This document shows positions 12,331 to 23,016 of a stretch of 64,000 nt of DNA, piece after piece. This DNA is from Anomaloglossus baeobatrachus (Eukaryota > Chordata > Amphibia > Anura > Aromobatidae): positions 508,892,869 through 508,956,868 of the forward strand of contig NC_134354.1 of NCBI RefSeq assembly GCF_048569485.1. Reading direction: 5' to 3'. Within the stretch, counting starts at the first letter, position 1, and every line of letters starts with the position of its first letter. The notes under the pieces were generated by a model. It was not told the DNA's origin. It did not search any database and was given only the letters and a program-made list of their open reading frames with translations. The position numbers and the translations under genes were made by a program.

Positions 12331-13050
12331 CTAAAGTGTACCTAAAAAGGGGGTAAAAGATAGTTGCTCATTAAGGCCATTTGGGGCCATGGTGCCCAGT
12401 GTGTAAATCCAAAAACACTCCTTACGGAGTATCAACTTGTCCCAGTTGCCTCCTCTTGGTGGTGATCTGATGTGATCTATGCCCATTATTTTAATACAAT
12501 TCTCATCTCCATCATGGTATGCATTAATGTGCCTAGCCAGCGGGGTGTCATTCCTATTTCTGATATCATTCTTATGTTCACCAACCCTTTTCCTTAGTTC
12601 CCTAATGGTCTTTCCAACGTAATGTTTGTTACAGGGACACGTCACTCTATATATGACTCCTCTAGTTCTACACGTAATCAATGATCTGATCTCAAATGTC
12701 CTATTGCCAACCCGACTGTGGAAAGTCTTACCCTCCTCAATGAGGAAGCAGTTTTTACAATTATGGCATTTAAAACAGCCTCTTACCCCGCAAATCAACC
12801 ACGGTGGTCTGTCCTCTCTGAAGAAACTATGGACCAATCTGTCCTTCAAAGATCTCGCTTTTCGGTACGTTATAGAGGGATGATCTGGTATGTATTTACC
12901 AACAATCGGATCCATTTTTAGAATTGGCCAATGCTTACAGAGAATGTTACGCAAACCCACTGCCCCATTATCAAATGTGGTAATGTACCTTAAGGGCTCG
13001 CTCAGACCTTTACTCTTAGGTCTCGGATTAAGAATATCTGTACGGTCCAT
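12331..13050 (-). CDS. Penelope-like GIY-YIG endonuclease C-terminal part
   Basis: The 239-codon open frame matches the C-terminal region of Penelope-like polyproteins, the endonuclease that nicks the target. A Cys-rich linker (CGVRGCFKCHNCKNC) is followed by the GIY-YIG-type core: GVIYRVTCPCNKHYVGKTIRELRKR in approximate residues 135-160, then GEHKNDIRN and PLARHINAYHDGD, the conserved RxxxH/N region. The first Met is arbitrary, because the polyprotein normally starts well upstream with a reverse transcriptase that is not present here. The frame ends in the unique central section next to the left inverted arm. It is a partial element gene, not a host gene. Confidence 0.82.
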   Translation of the reverse strand: MDRTDILNPRPKSKGLSEPLRYITTFDNGAVGLRNILCKHWPILKMDPIVGKYIPDHPSITYRKARSLKDRLVHSFFREDRPPWLICGVRGCFKCHNCKNCFLIEEGKTFHSRVGNRTFEIRSLITCRTRGVIYRVTCPCNKHYVGKTIRELRKRVGEHKNDIRNRNDTPLARHINAYHDGDENCIKIMGIDHIRSPPRGGNWDKLILRKECFWIYTLGTMAPNGLNEQLSFTPFLGTL

Positions 13051-13081
13051 CTGACATACTGATTTGAAGGCTTTCTCTACC

Positions 13082-14460
13082 TCCTCCGTTTAGGTTTACC
13101 TGACTGTGGGTACATCTCTATGAGTCAAATACAACAGCGAGATGTAGTTTGTTCTGCGCTCCTACTCTGTGTTAGCAGAGGTACTTTAGGATGATTTCTG
13201 TGGCAAAGATGTTGTTCGCCATAACATCACTGCATTAAATTGGTGTATTTTTAATATGAGGAGTTTTTCGTACTGCCCTTGATGGATTTGAATAACGCTG
13301 TGAATAGGTCTTGTACTTATTCACTACTGTTGTATTTCAACGTTGGAGCGCAGGCATTAGTAGAGCAATGACGCGGTTACTTGATACTTGTTCCGGCTTG
13401 CGTTCCATTTTCCGGAAGTAGCGTCACCGGATGGGTGGCCGGCACTATATGATGATGTGGTCGGCTAGTTAAGATGACGTACTAACTTCCGGTATCGTGT
13501 GGTTCCGGTTGTGCGTCACACACCTGAATGGGGTGTACTGCGCATGCGCGCGTGATATAAGATGGCGCGGCCCATGACGTCTGCAGCGCGGCACATTTTT
13601 GAATTGAATACATATGGAGGACGTGTCTTGGTGAGTGTTCCCGATATGGGACTATTTTCCTTCTATGATTTTGTAAGTAGCGGTGGATTAATATAGACTT
13701 GTCTGTTCTAGTGTGCGTTCAGAAATGGGCATTTGATATGGCCTAGCACCAGGATTTAGAGGACTTGTTACTTTGGTGAGTGCCCTTTTTGGGTTTTTGA
13801 TACTCTGATACAATGGTGTCTTTTTAGTGGTGGACTTATGGTGATTTCTATTTCATTTTCAGTCCAGCACTGGGGTTCCACCGGGGATGTCTGCCCCTAT
13901 GATTGTGGAACAACCCTAATATTTGTATTACTGACTTCCCTGAGGAATATAATGAAACGCGTCGGAAGTTATACATATACTTTGATGGAAGTTTTTCACC
14001 TGTAATGCCTAAGTAAACCGAGGAAGCAAGTACACTTGATACATGAGGATTGATTTTCCAGGTTTGCTGCATGAACTTAGCCCGCTAACAGTTGGTGAGA
14101 CCTTTCCCTTTCTGTTGACGGAACCCCTTGGTGAGGAGGGTAGTTCCTTGAATGGTTAAACAGGGGGTCATTTTTGGGTCTCCTTGTCCATGGGATTTGC
14201 ATGGGCAATATTATGTGTCACATACATTGATGTTGATCCCTGAATAGCCTGAGCCTGAGACTGGGTGTTATTGCGTTTACTCTACACCTGTGTGATGGTC
14301 TGTGTAAGGCTGTGATCAAACACCAGATGTATATTTTTTGTTTTTTAGAAATATCACGATCTCCAGTGACCCTGTTCACTTTTTAAATTGAGGTATTAAA
14401 TGTTAAGTTTTATATTAGTGTCTCCTAGGAGATTTTTGTAAGTCCAGACCTTGCTGTTAA
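13082..14460 (+). repeat. Right inverted arm (pseudo-LTR) of the Penelope-like element
   Basis: It is the mirror copy of 10695-12074. It holds the better-preserved hammerhead motif (13934-13969, + strand). Confidence 0.8.
13934..13969 (+). ncRNA. Hammerhead ribozyme motif, right arm
   Basis: Read directly: ACTTCC (13934-13939), CTGAGGA (13940-13946), AT-ATA-AT (13947-13953), GAAA (13954-13957), CGCGTC (13958-13963), GGAAGT (13964-13969). Helix I pairs perfectly over 6 bp, helix II is 2 bp with a 3-base loop, helix III is AC/GT with a 2-base loop, and predicted cleavage follows C13963. Minimal hammerheads with tiny helix III are established for Penelope-like elements, where they are thought to work as dimers. 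Confidence 0.75.
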
Positions 14461-15421
14461 AGTATTGTTTGAAATTATTTAAGGTTGTTATAACTACGAT
14501 TATTCTGCTAATATAATTACCTGTATTGTACTGCCCTCAGCATGGGTGCAGTACTCAGTGGTGCCTTACCAGGTCAGGGGCGCCACATATACAGCTTTAG
14601 ATAGCGTCTGTGTACCTAAGCTCAGGGAATTCCTTGCTGCATTTCATCATTAGGAGGGATAGAAAGTGAGGCTTCCTTTCCTGTCCACTGAGCCACAGAA
14701 CCCGCCACTGTACCCACCTTCCCACTTTTGCCACGCTATTTTTAAAGCAAACAGTGCTGAAACTTAGTGGCATCCAAAAGTGGCTGCTACACTCCATTGT
14801 TGTCTCACTGGTGCCAAGAAATTTTCACCACCTCTGCATTCTACCCTCCTGCCCATGTTTGCTACGCTATTTTAATAGCAAACAGTGCTGAAACTTAGTG
14901 GCATTCACAAAGTGTCTCCTATACTCCATTAGTGTCCCACTGGTGCCAAGCAAGTTCCAGCACCTCTGCATTCTACCCTTCTGCCATTGTTTGCTACGCT
15001 ATTTTAATAGCAAACAGTGCTGAAACTTAGTGGCATCCAAAAAGTGGCTGCTATACTCCATTATTGTACCACTGGTGCCAAGCAAGTTCCAGCACCTCTG
15101 CATTCTATCCTCCTGCCCATGTTTGCTACGCTATTTTAATAGCAAACAGTGCTGAAAGTTAGTGGCATTCACAAAGTGTCTCCTATACTCCATTAGTATC
15201 CCACTGGTGCCAAGCAAGTTCCAGCACCTCTGCATTCTACCCTCCTGCCCATGTTTGCTACGCTATTTTAATAGCAAACAGTGCTGAAACTTAGTGGCAT
15301 CCACAAAGTGTCTGCTATACTAATTTAGTGTCCCACTTGTGCCAAGCAAGTCCCACCACCTCTGAATTCTACCCTCATGCACATTTAGCTACGTTATTTT
15401 TATAGCAAAAAGTGCTGAAAC

Positions 15422-16005
15422 TAAAGGGGGCTTTACACGCTACGATATCGTTAATGTTTTATCGTCGGGGTCACGTTGTTAGTGGCGCACATCCGGCATC
15501 ATTAACGATATCGCAGCGTGTGATATTTACCAGCGACCTTAAGCGACCTCAAAAATGGTGAAAATCGTTCACCATGGAGAGGTCGTCCCAAAACCAAAAA
15601 TCAGTAATGGTTGATCATCGATGTGGTTCGTCGCTCCTGCGGCAGCATACATCGCTATCTGTGACACCGCAGGAGCGAGAAATGTCTCCTTACCTGCCGC
15701 CGGCCGCAATGCGGAAGGAAGGAGGTGGGCGGGATGTTACGTCCCGCTCATCTCTGCCCCTCCGCTTTGATTGGCTGGCCGCTTAGTGACGTCGTTGTGA
15801 TGCTGAACGTCCCTCCCCCTTGAGGGAGGAATTGTTCGGCAGTCACAGCGCCGACGACCAGGTAAGTGCGTGTGACACTGCCATAGCGATAATGTTCGCT
15901 ATGGCAGCGAACACACGATATCGCACACACGACGGGGGCGGGTGCTCACACGCTCGATATCGCTAGCAATTGCTAGCGATGTCATAGCGTGTAAAGCCCG
16001 CTTTA
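15422..16005. mobile_element. Family A MITE within the satellite, copy 1
   Basis: The ends are taaagggggctttacac and gtgtaaagcccgcttta, inserted in gctgaaac-tta-gtggcat of a satellite unit. The interior is nearly identical to the copy 975 bp downstream, including flanking satellite, so both arose by amplification of one insertion. Confidence 0.82.
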
Positions 16006-16396
16006 GTGGCATCTACAAAGTGTCTGCTATACTAATTTAGTGTCCCACTTGTGCCAAGCAAGTCCCACCACCTCTGCATTCTACCCTCATGCACATTTTG
16101 CTACGCTATTTTTATAGCAAAAAGTGCTGAAACTTAGTGGCATTCACAAAGTGTCTGCTATACTAATTTAGTGTCCCACTTGTGCCAAGCAAGTCCCACC
16201 ACCTCTGCATTCTACCCTCCTGCCCATGTTTGCTACGCTATTTTAACAGCAAACAATGCTGAAACTTAGTGGCATCCACAAAGTGTCTGCTATACTAATT
16301 TAGTGTCCCACTTGTGCCAAGCAAGTCCCACCACTTCTGCATTCTACCCTCATGCACATTTTGCTACGCTATTTTTATAGCAAAAAGTGCTGAAAC

Positions 16397-16980
16397 TAAA
16401 GGGGGCTTTACACGCTGCGACATCGTCAATGTTTTATCGTCGGGGTCACGTTGTTAGTGACACACATCCGGCATCATTAACAATATCGCAGCGTGTGATA
16501 CTTACCAGCGACCTTAAGCCACCTCAAAAATGGTGAAAATTGTTCACCATGGAGAGGTCGTCCCAAAAACAAAAATCGGTAATGGTTGATTATCGATGTG
16601 GTTCGTCGCTCCTGCGGCAGCACACATCGCTATGTGTGACACCGCAGGAGCGAGGAACGTCTCCTTACCTGCCGCCGGCCGCAATGCGGAAGGAAGGAGG
16701 TGGGCGGGAAGTTACATCCCACTCATCTCCGCCCCTCCGCTTTGATTGGCCGGCCGCTTAGTGACGTCGCTGTGATGCCGAACGTCCCTCCCCCTTGAGG
16801 GAAGGATTGTTCGGCAGTCACAGCGCCGCCGACCAGGTAAGTGCGTGTGACGCTGCCGTAGCGATAATGTTCGCTACGGCAGCGAACACACGATATCGCA
16901 CACATGACGGGGGCAGGTGCTCACACGCTCGATATTGCTAGCAATTACTAGCGATGTCGTAGCGTGTAAAGCCCGCTTTA
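16397..16980. mobile_element. Family A MITE within the satellite, copy 2
   Basis: It has the same ends, same unit position and same interior as the copy at 15422-16005, with modest divergence. It marks a higher-order duplication of about 975 bp (one MITE plus three satellite units). Confidence 0.82.
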
Positions 16981-18434
16981 GTGGCATCCACAAAGTGTCT
17001 GCTATACTAATTTAGTGTCCCATTTTTGCCAAGCAAGTCCCACCACCTCTGCATTCTACCCTCCTGCCCATGTTTGCTATGCTATTTTAACAGCAAACAG
17101 TGCTGAAACTTAGTGGCATCCACAAAGTGTCTGCTATACTAATTTAGTGTCCCACTTGTGCCAAGCAAGTCCCACCACCTCTGCATTCTACCCTTATGCA
17201 CATTTTGCTATGCTATTTTTATAGCAAACAGTGCTGAAAATTAGTGGCATCCACAAAGTGTCTCCTATACTCCATTGTTATCCCACTGGTGCCAAGCAAG
17301 TTCCAGTACCTCTGCATTCTACCCTCCTGCCCATGTTTGCTACGCTATTTTAATAGCAAACAGTGCTGAAAGTTAGTGGCATTCACAAAGTGTCTTCTAT
17401 ACTAATTTAGTGTCCCACTTGTACCAAGCAAGTCCCACCACCTCTGCATTTTACCCTCATGCACATTTTGCTACGCTATTTTTATAGCAAAAAGTGCTGA
17501 AACTTAGTGGCATCCACAAAGTGTCTGCTATACTAATTTAGTGTCCCACTTGTGCCAAGCAAGTCCCACCACTTCTGCATTCTACCCTCATGCACATTTT
17601 GCTACGCTATTTTTATAGCAAAAAGTGCTGAAACTTAGTGGCATCCACAAAAGTGTCTGCTATACTAATTTAGTGTCCCACTTGTGCCAAGCAAGTCCCA
17701 CCACCTCTGCATTCTACCCTCATGCACATTTTGCTATGCTATTTTAATAGCAAACAGTGCTGAAAGTTAGTGGCATCCAAAAAGTGGCTGCAATACTCCA
17801 TTGTTGTCCCACTGGTGCCAAGCAAGTTCCAGCACCTCTGCAATCTACCCTCCTGCCCATGTTTGCTACGCTATTTTAATAGCAAACAGTGCTGAAACTT
17901 AGTGGCATTCACAAAGTGTCTCCTATACTCCATTAGTGTCCCACTGGTGCCAAGCAAGTTCCAGTACCTCTGCATTCTACCCTCCTGCCCATGTTTGCTA
18001 CGCTATTTTAATAGCAAACAGTGCTGAATGTTAGTGGAATCCAAAAAGTGGCTGCTATACTCCATTAGTGTACCACTGGTGCCAAGCAAGTTCCAGCACC
18101 TCTGCATTCTATCCTCCTGCCCATGTTTGTTACGCTATTTTAATAACAAACAGTGCTGAAACTTAGTGGCATCCACAAAGTGTCTGCTATACTAATTTAG
18201 TGTCCCACTTGTGCCAAGCAAGTCCCACCACCTCTGAATTCTACCCTCATGCACATTTTGCTACGCTATTTTTTATAGCAAACAGTGCTGCCAATTTTAG
18301 GGCCATAGTTGCATTGTCAGGGATAGTCAGTGTTGGTTCTTCAGCTGTCAATAAAGCTAGACCACCTCTGCAATATACACCACCTCTCAATTTTTGCTAC
18401 CACATTTTTAGTGGCTAATCTTGTCGCTAACAAA

Positions 18435-21400
18435 ATGAGTGGCAAAAGGACAGATGCTGGTGGAAAGGGGAACAGGCGTGTTGGAAAAGGAAAAAAGTTT
18501 GTGTCCGTGGGGAAGGTGGCAAAGCTACATTAACATCTGCTGAAGATAGGCCATCTTCCAGCAAAGGTAAGCTGTCTACTACTTTCCGTGGACAATCCGA
18601 TGTGCTCCCTTTTTTACGGACCCGAACAACTGTAAGAAAGGTAGATGATGCACAAAAAAAGAACATGCTTGAATGGATCTCAAGTGCTCCAACAAGTGCC
18701 CTCTCCTCCACCTCAATTACCTCATAAAAAAAAACAACAGTACTCTGACTTGTCATCCCAATCTTACTTGCTTTTTCCCAGCTCTCAAGTCTCCACCCAC
18801 CCTGTACAGTATGGTGTAACAGAGATGGCTGAGTCTGCAGAGCTGTTCAGTCACACTATAGTCTGGGAATCAGAGGTCTGCTCCAAAGCTATAGTGAGTG
18901 CAGACCAGGAAATGGTCTGCAGTGATGCCCAGAAGCTTTGTGACTCAGATTCAGGCCCTGATGACCAAGTTTCTGAGCATAATGTAGACCCTCATTAACA
19001 AACTGTAACACCTGTTGGTGGAGACAATGAGGAACATACTGATGACGATGAGACACAGATATCAGATTGGGATGACAAATTAAAAATTCGATCAGGGCAG
19101 GAAGAGGCTAGGTCTGAGGGCGAGGGGAGTGCAAACACAACGCTTGATGATGAAGTTCTAGATCCCACTTACTGTCAACCCACAGTCAGGCACTTGAGGA
19201 GGTCAACAGAGGCGGTGAAGGAGGATGCAACTGACGACGAAGTAACCTTGCGCCTTCCTGGACAGAGTCGGAGTACTGGTAGCACGTCCACAACTGCATC
19301 CTCAGCTACCACTCTGCCTCTGAGCACAAGTCGGGGTGGCTCTGCAGGTCGCATGTCCTCTAAGCCTTGCCTAGCCTGGTCCTTTTTTGACCTTGCAAAG
19401 GATCTCCCAAATTATGTGAACTGTAAAATTTGTCGGGAATCTATAAGTAGAGGCAAAAAGCTCACCCGTTTGACAACTTCTTCCATGAATTGTCACATGA
19501 ATACCAAGCATAATTCCCAGTGGGAAGCTCACTGTGCTGCAATGCGGCCTAGCGTAGAGGGCCAACCAAAGCCTGCCCCTTCCAGTGCCTCCGCACGCTC
19601 TTCATCTTCTATGATTGTGGGGACAGCTGTCACACCTGGTTTTCCACACATAGCTTCCACCACTGTAACCGCAAAAGGCAGTTTGCTTGGTAGGTCGTCA
19701 GTTGGTTTGGAAGGGGAAACAAGTGCGGGTGTACAGCTCTCTCAGACATCGATAGCACCAACTTTGGATGAAGGCAACATCATGTCTCCACCTGCACTTT
19801 CCTCACAAACCTGCATTTTTCCAGGGACACACTACTCACCACCGTCTCCACACAGCAGCCAGATCTCTGTCCCTCAGATGTGGACAAATAAAAGGCCATT
19901 TCCTCCGACCCATGACAAAGCTAAGAGTTTGACTTTATCCCTCTGTAAGCTCTTGGCTACCAAAATGCTGCCTTTCCGCCTGGTGGACACACAGGATTTT
20001 AGAGACCTTATGTCCGTCGCTGTGCCCCAGTACCAGATGCCCAGTCGCCACTACTTCTCTAAGAAAGGTGTGCCTGCGCTACACCAGCATCTCGCACACA
20101 ACATCACTGCTTCCTTGACAAACTCTGTGTGTGAACGGGTGCATTTCACCACCGATACTTGGACCAGTAAGCATGGATAGGGGCGTTACATGTCGCTGAC
20201 TGGGCACTGGGTAACTATGGTGACAGATGGAGAAGGGTCTGCTGAACAAGTCTTGCCGTCCCCACGACTTGTGCATCAATCCTCTGTATGTATAAGTTCC
20301 TCCAACGCTTCTGCCTCCTTAACCTCATCTGGGTCCTCCACCTCCGCCCCAAGCCTTCCTGGTCAGGCCACCAGCGTTGTAACTGCGCACAAGGAATCAC
20401 GCACACCTCCTTACTATGCTGGCAGCAGAGCGCAACGGCATCAGGTGGTCTTTAGCTTGAAATGTCTTGGAAATAAGAGTCACACAGTGGCTGAGTTGTG
20501 GGCAGCTCTGCGGTCCGAGTTTCGTAAATGGTTGTCTCCACTCAACCTGCAGCCAGGTAAGGCCGTGTGCGACAATGCTGCAAAACTGGGTTTGGCAAGG
20601 TGACACATGTGCCTTGTATGGCTCACGTGTTGAACCTTGTTGTCCAGCAATTTTTAACACACTATCCCGGACTAGCTGGCCTTCTGCACAGGGCACGAAA
20701 ACTGTCTGCTCACTTCCTCTGTTCAACCGCTGCAGCTGACCGACTTGCATCACTCCAGAAGTCTTTCGGCCTGCCGGTTCATCGCCTGAAATGCAATGTG
20801 CCGACACGCTGGAATTCGACTCTCCACATGTTACAGCAACTGTGGCAGCACCGCCGAGCACTGGTGCAATACGTGATGACGTATAGCCTGGGCCAACAAG
20901 ATGCAGAGGTGGGGCAGATTAAGGACCTATGCACCCTTCTGCACAGTTTCGACATGGCGACGAATATGTTTAGTGCTGACAATGCCATTATCAGCATGAC
21001 AATTCCAGTTATTTACATGCTGGAGCACACGCTAAACACTATTTGGAGTCAGGGGGTGGGACAACAGGAAGGGGAGAAAGTACAGGAGGATTCATATGCG
21101 CAAGGGATAACAACATCACCAAGGTCCAGACGTTCATCATCACCAAGGCGGCAGGCATGGGACGATGGGGAAGAGGGATTAACAAGGGCGCATGGTAGCA
21201 GGCAAAATGTTGAGGAAGCTGCAGGAGAACATGAAGAAATGGAGGACGAACTGTCCATGGACATGGAAGACTCAGCCGATGAGGGAGACCTTGGTCAAAT
21301 TTCAGTTGAAAGAGGTTGGGGGGAGATGTCAGAGGAAGAAAGAACGGTTTGCACCTCTATGCCACAAACACAGCAAGGACTTGGTCTGCATGAATGCGCA

Positions 21401-22117
21401 AGACACATGAGCGCCTTCTTGCTGCACGACCTACAACATGACCCTCGTATTGTCAAAATTAGAAGTGATGATGACTACTGGGTTGCCACACTATTAGATC
21501 CCCGGTACAAGTCCAAATTTTGTGAAATAATTCCAGCCATAGAAAGGGACGCACGTATGTAGCAGTATCAGCAGAAGCTGTTACTCAATCTTAGCTCGGC
21601 TTTTCCACCAAACACCAGTGGTGCACGAAGTGAATCTCCCAGTTGTAACTTGACAAACATGGGACTGTCTCGTCATCAACAGTCTACCCGTACCAGCAGC
21701 ACCGTATCTGTTGCTGGTAACAGCAATTTTATTGAATCGTTTCATAATTTTTTTAGACCATCCTTTGCAAGGTCAACTGAGACAAGAAGTCTGACACATA
21801 GTCAACGGCTGCAGAGGATGATACAGGAGTATCTCCAAATGAACATCGATGCCATGACTTTGCAACTGGAGCCTTGCTCATTTTGGGCTTCAAATCTTGA
21901 AAAATGGCCTGAGCTCTCCACTTACGCTTTGGAGAGCTTGTCGTGTCCAGCTGCCAGCGTTGTCTCAGAACGTGTCTTCAGTGCTGCTGGGTGTGTGCTG
22001 ACAGATAAGCGCACGCGTCTGTCCAGTGACATTGTGGACAGACTAACGTTCATCAAGATGAACAAGTCATGGATCCGCAAGGACTTTACTACCCCTGTGT
22101 CATCCTGGGGAGAGTAA
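18435..22117 (+). pseudogene. hAT-superfamily transposase with BED zinc finger, decayed
   Basis: The transposase cuts and pastes the hAT element. The likely start is the ATG at 18435 (MSGKRTDAGG, a basic Gly/Lys-rich N-terminus). A BED-type zinc finger is seen around 19370-19510 (SFFDLAKD, CKIC, then HMNTKH). The catalytic region includes CDNAA (about 20565), PCMAHVLNLVVQ (about 20610) and PTRWNST (about 20805), with an acidic insert at 21170-21300. The C-terminal hAT dimerisation domain (SCPAASVVSERVFSAAG) is near 21935-21985. In-frame stops lie at 18996, 20178 and 21560. Frame changes are seen near 18520, 18720 and 20580. It is dead as it stands but recognisable end to end, and the flanking hAT termini match. 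Confidence 0.85.
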
Positions 22118-22720
22118 AGGCTTGTGGATTTGGAATGTGCTTGATGCAAATGTACCTGTCAAGTTTGCAACTGGGGCACAAGTGATGCCACTGAAGGGGT
22201 GTCTGTGTGGCCCAATTTTTGGAAAAAAGGGCGACTATGCTTGGAGTCCCCCTGCTGTGTTTTTAAAAATGAGCCAAGATGAACAAGTCATGGTTCAGCA
22301 AAGACTTTGCTACCTAGGCCGGTGTCATCCTGGGGACAGCTAAGGCTGGCGTATTTTTGAATGTGCTTGATGCAAATCTACCTGTCAAGTTTGCAAATGG
22401 GGCACAAGTGCTGCCACTGAAGGGGTTTCTGTGTGGCCCAATTTTTGGAAAAAAGGGAGACTCTGCTTGGAGTAACCCTTGCTGTGTTTTTAAAAATGAT
22501 CCAAGATGAACAGATCTGGGATCAGCAAAGACTTTGCTAACTACCCCAGTGTAATCCCAGGGACAGTTAAGGCTGGCGTATTTTGGAATGTGCTTGATGC
22601 AAATCTACCTGTCAAGTCTGCAAATGGGGCACAAGTGCTGCCACTGAAGGGGTGTCTGTGTGGCCCAATTTTTGGAATAAAAAGGGATACTCTGCTTGGA
22701 GTCCGCTTGCTGTGTTTTAC
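22066..22720 (+). repeat. Threefold tandem repeat of transposase end plus 3' region
   Basis: A unit of about 225 bp beginning with the sequence encoding the transposase C-terminus (gatgaacaagtcatgg...tcatcctggggaga) and running through aatgtgcttgatgcaaat...ggcccaatttttggaa is present at about 22066, 22278 and 22505. The second and third copies therefore contain remnants of the last coding codons. Confidence 0.85.
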
Positions 22721-22939
22721 ATGATTTTGGAAGGGCATGCCATGCCTATATCTGTGCCTCGTCCTCTTTTTCCTCATCCACCTGTTTTGTTTTCGCAGGA
22801 GTATATGTCCTTGTCACTTTCCCATGTGTTTGTGTTGTCTTGGGAGTTGTTTGTCACCTTTTGCACACCTTTGAGGGTGTTTTCCAGGTGTTTTTAGGTG
22901 TTTGTGATTGCCTCCCATTGTTTCCTATGGGGTTCGAGC

Positions 22940-22971
22940 GGTTCGTCGAACGGGGCACCGTTCGACGAACC
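22940..22971. promoter_or_regulatory. Right subterminal hairpin of the hAT element
   Basis: A perfect 14-bp inverted repeat ggttcgtcgaacgg / ccgttcgacgaacc around ggca lies 37 bp from the right terminus. It is a plausible transposase-binding site (inference). Confidence 0.5.
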
Positions 22972-23016
22972 GAACCGAACTCGATCTTTAGGGGGTGGCT
23001 CATCTCTAGTGGTAAC

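Larger units (their letters stand above)
10690..14515 (-). mobile_element. Penelope-like retroelement with inverted arms
   Basis: The element sits between 18-bp direct repeats attacctgtattgtactg (10672-10689 and 14516-14533), so it inserted into the LTR fragment. About 1.38 kb at each end (10695-12074 and 13082-14460) are inverted copies of each other. The centre encodes a GIY-YIG endonuclease frame on the - strand. Pseudo-LTRs in inverted arrangement, GIY-YIG and hammerhead motifs are all known for Penelope-like elements. The reverse transcriptase part is absent, so the copy is incomplete and immobile by itself. Confidence 0.82.
9966..14587. mobile_element. Old LTR fragment, split by a Penelope-like insertion
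   Basis: 9966-10689 and 14534-14587 match the LTRs of the array at 43423-52204 (for example ggctggaaccagg at the left and the ending gtcaggggcgccaca at the right). It is a fossil: a partial, diverged LTR without internal region, interrupted by the element at 10690-14515. It is clearly older than the near-identical LTRs further right. Confidence 0.75.
14715..18290. repeat. 132-bp tandem satellite inside the hAT
   Basis: About 18 copies of a 132-bp unit are present, with gctacgctat at 14861, 14993, 15125, 15257 and onward. Each unit contains gctattttaatagcaaacagtgctgaaacttagtggcat and ends ...cctctgcattctaccctcctgcccat. Sub-variants alternate (ttccagcacc / tcccaccacc; tttgctacg / tttgctatg). 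Two family A MITEs sit in equivalent positions within units. It has no coding capacity. Confidence 0.92.
9400..23008 (+). mobile_element. 13.6-kb hAT transposon with decayed transposase and nested insertions
   Basis: Both termini begin tagagatgagc (inverted at the right end), and the element is flanked by a perfect 8-bp duplication GTGGTAAC at 9392-9399 and 23009-23016, the hallmark of hAT insertion. Inside, in order: subterminal hairpin (9572-9606), an old LTR piece split by a Penelope-like element, the 132-bp satellite with two MITEs, a decayed transposase gene (18435-22117), a tandemly repeated 3' region, and a second subterminal hairpin (22940-22971). The hAT copy at 25885-29680 shares the same ends, so the two belong to one family. 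The intact target duplication means the outer boundaries date from a single insertion. Confidence 0.88.

Noticed and set aside
14715-18290. Regular repeat array that might be called a CRISPR
   Set aside because: The 132-bp units are contiguous without spacers, the genome is a vertebrate, and the array lies inside a transposon.
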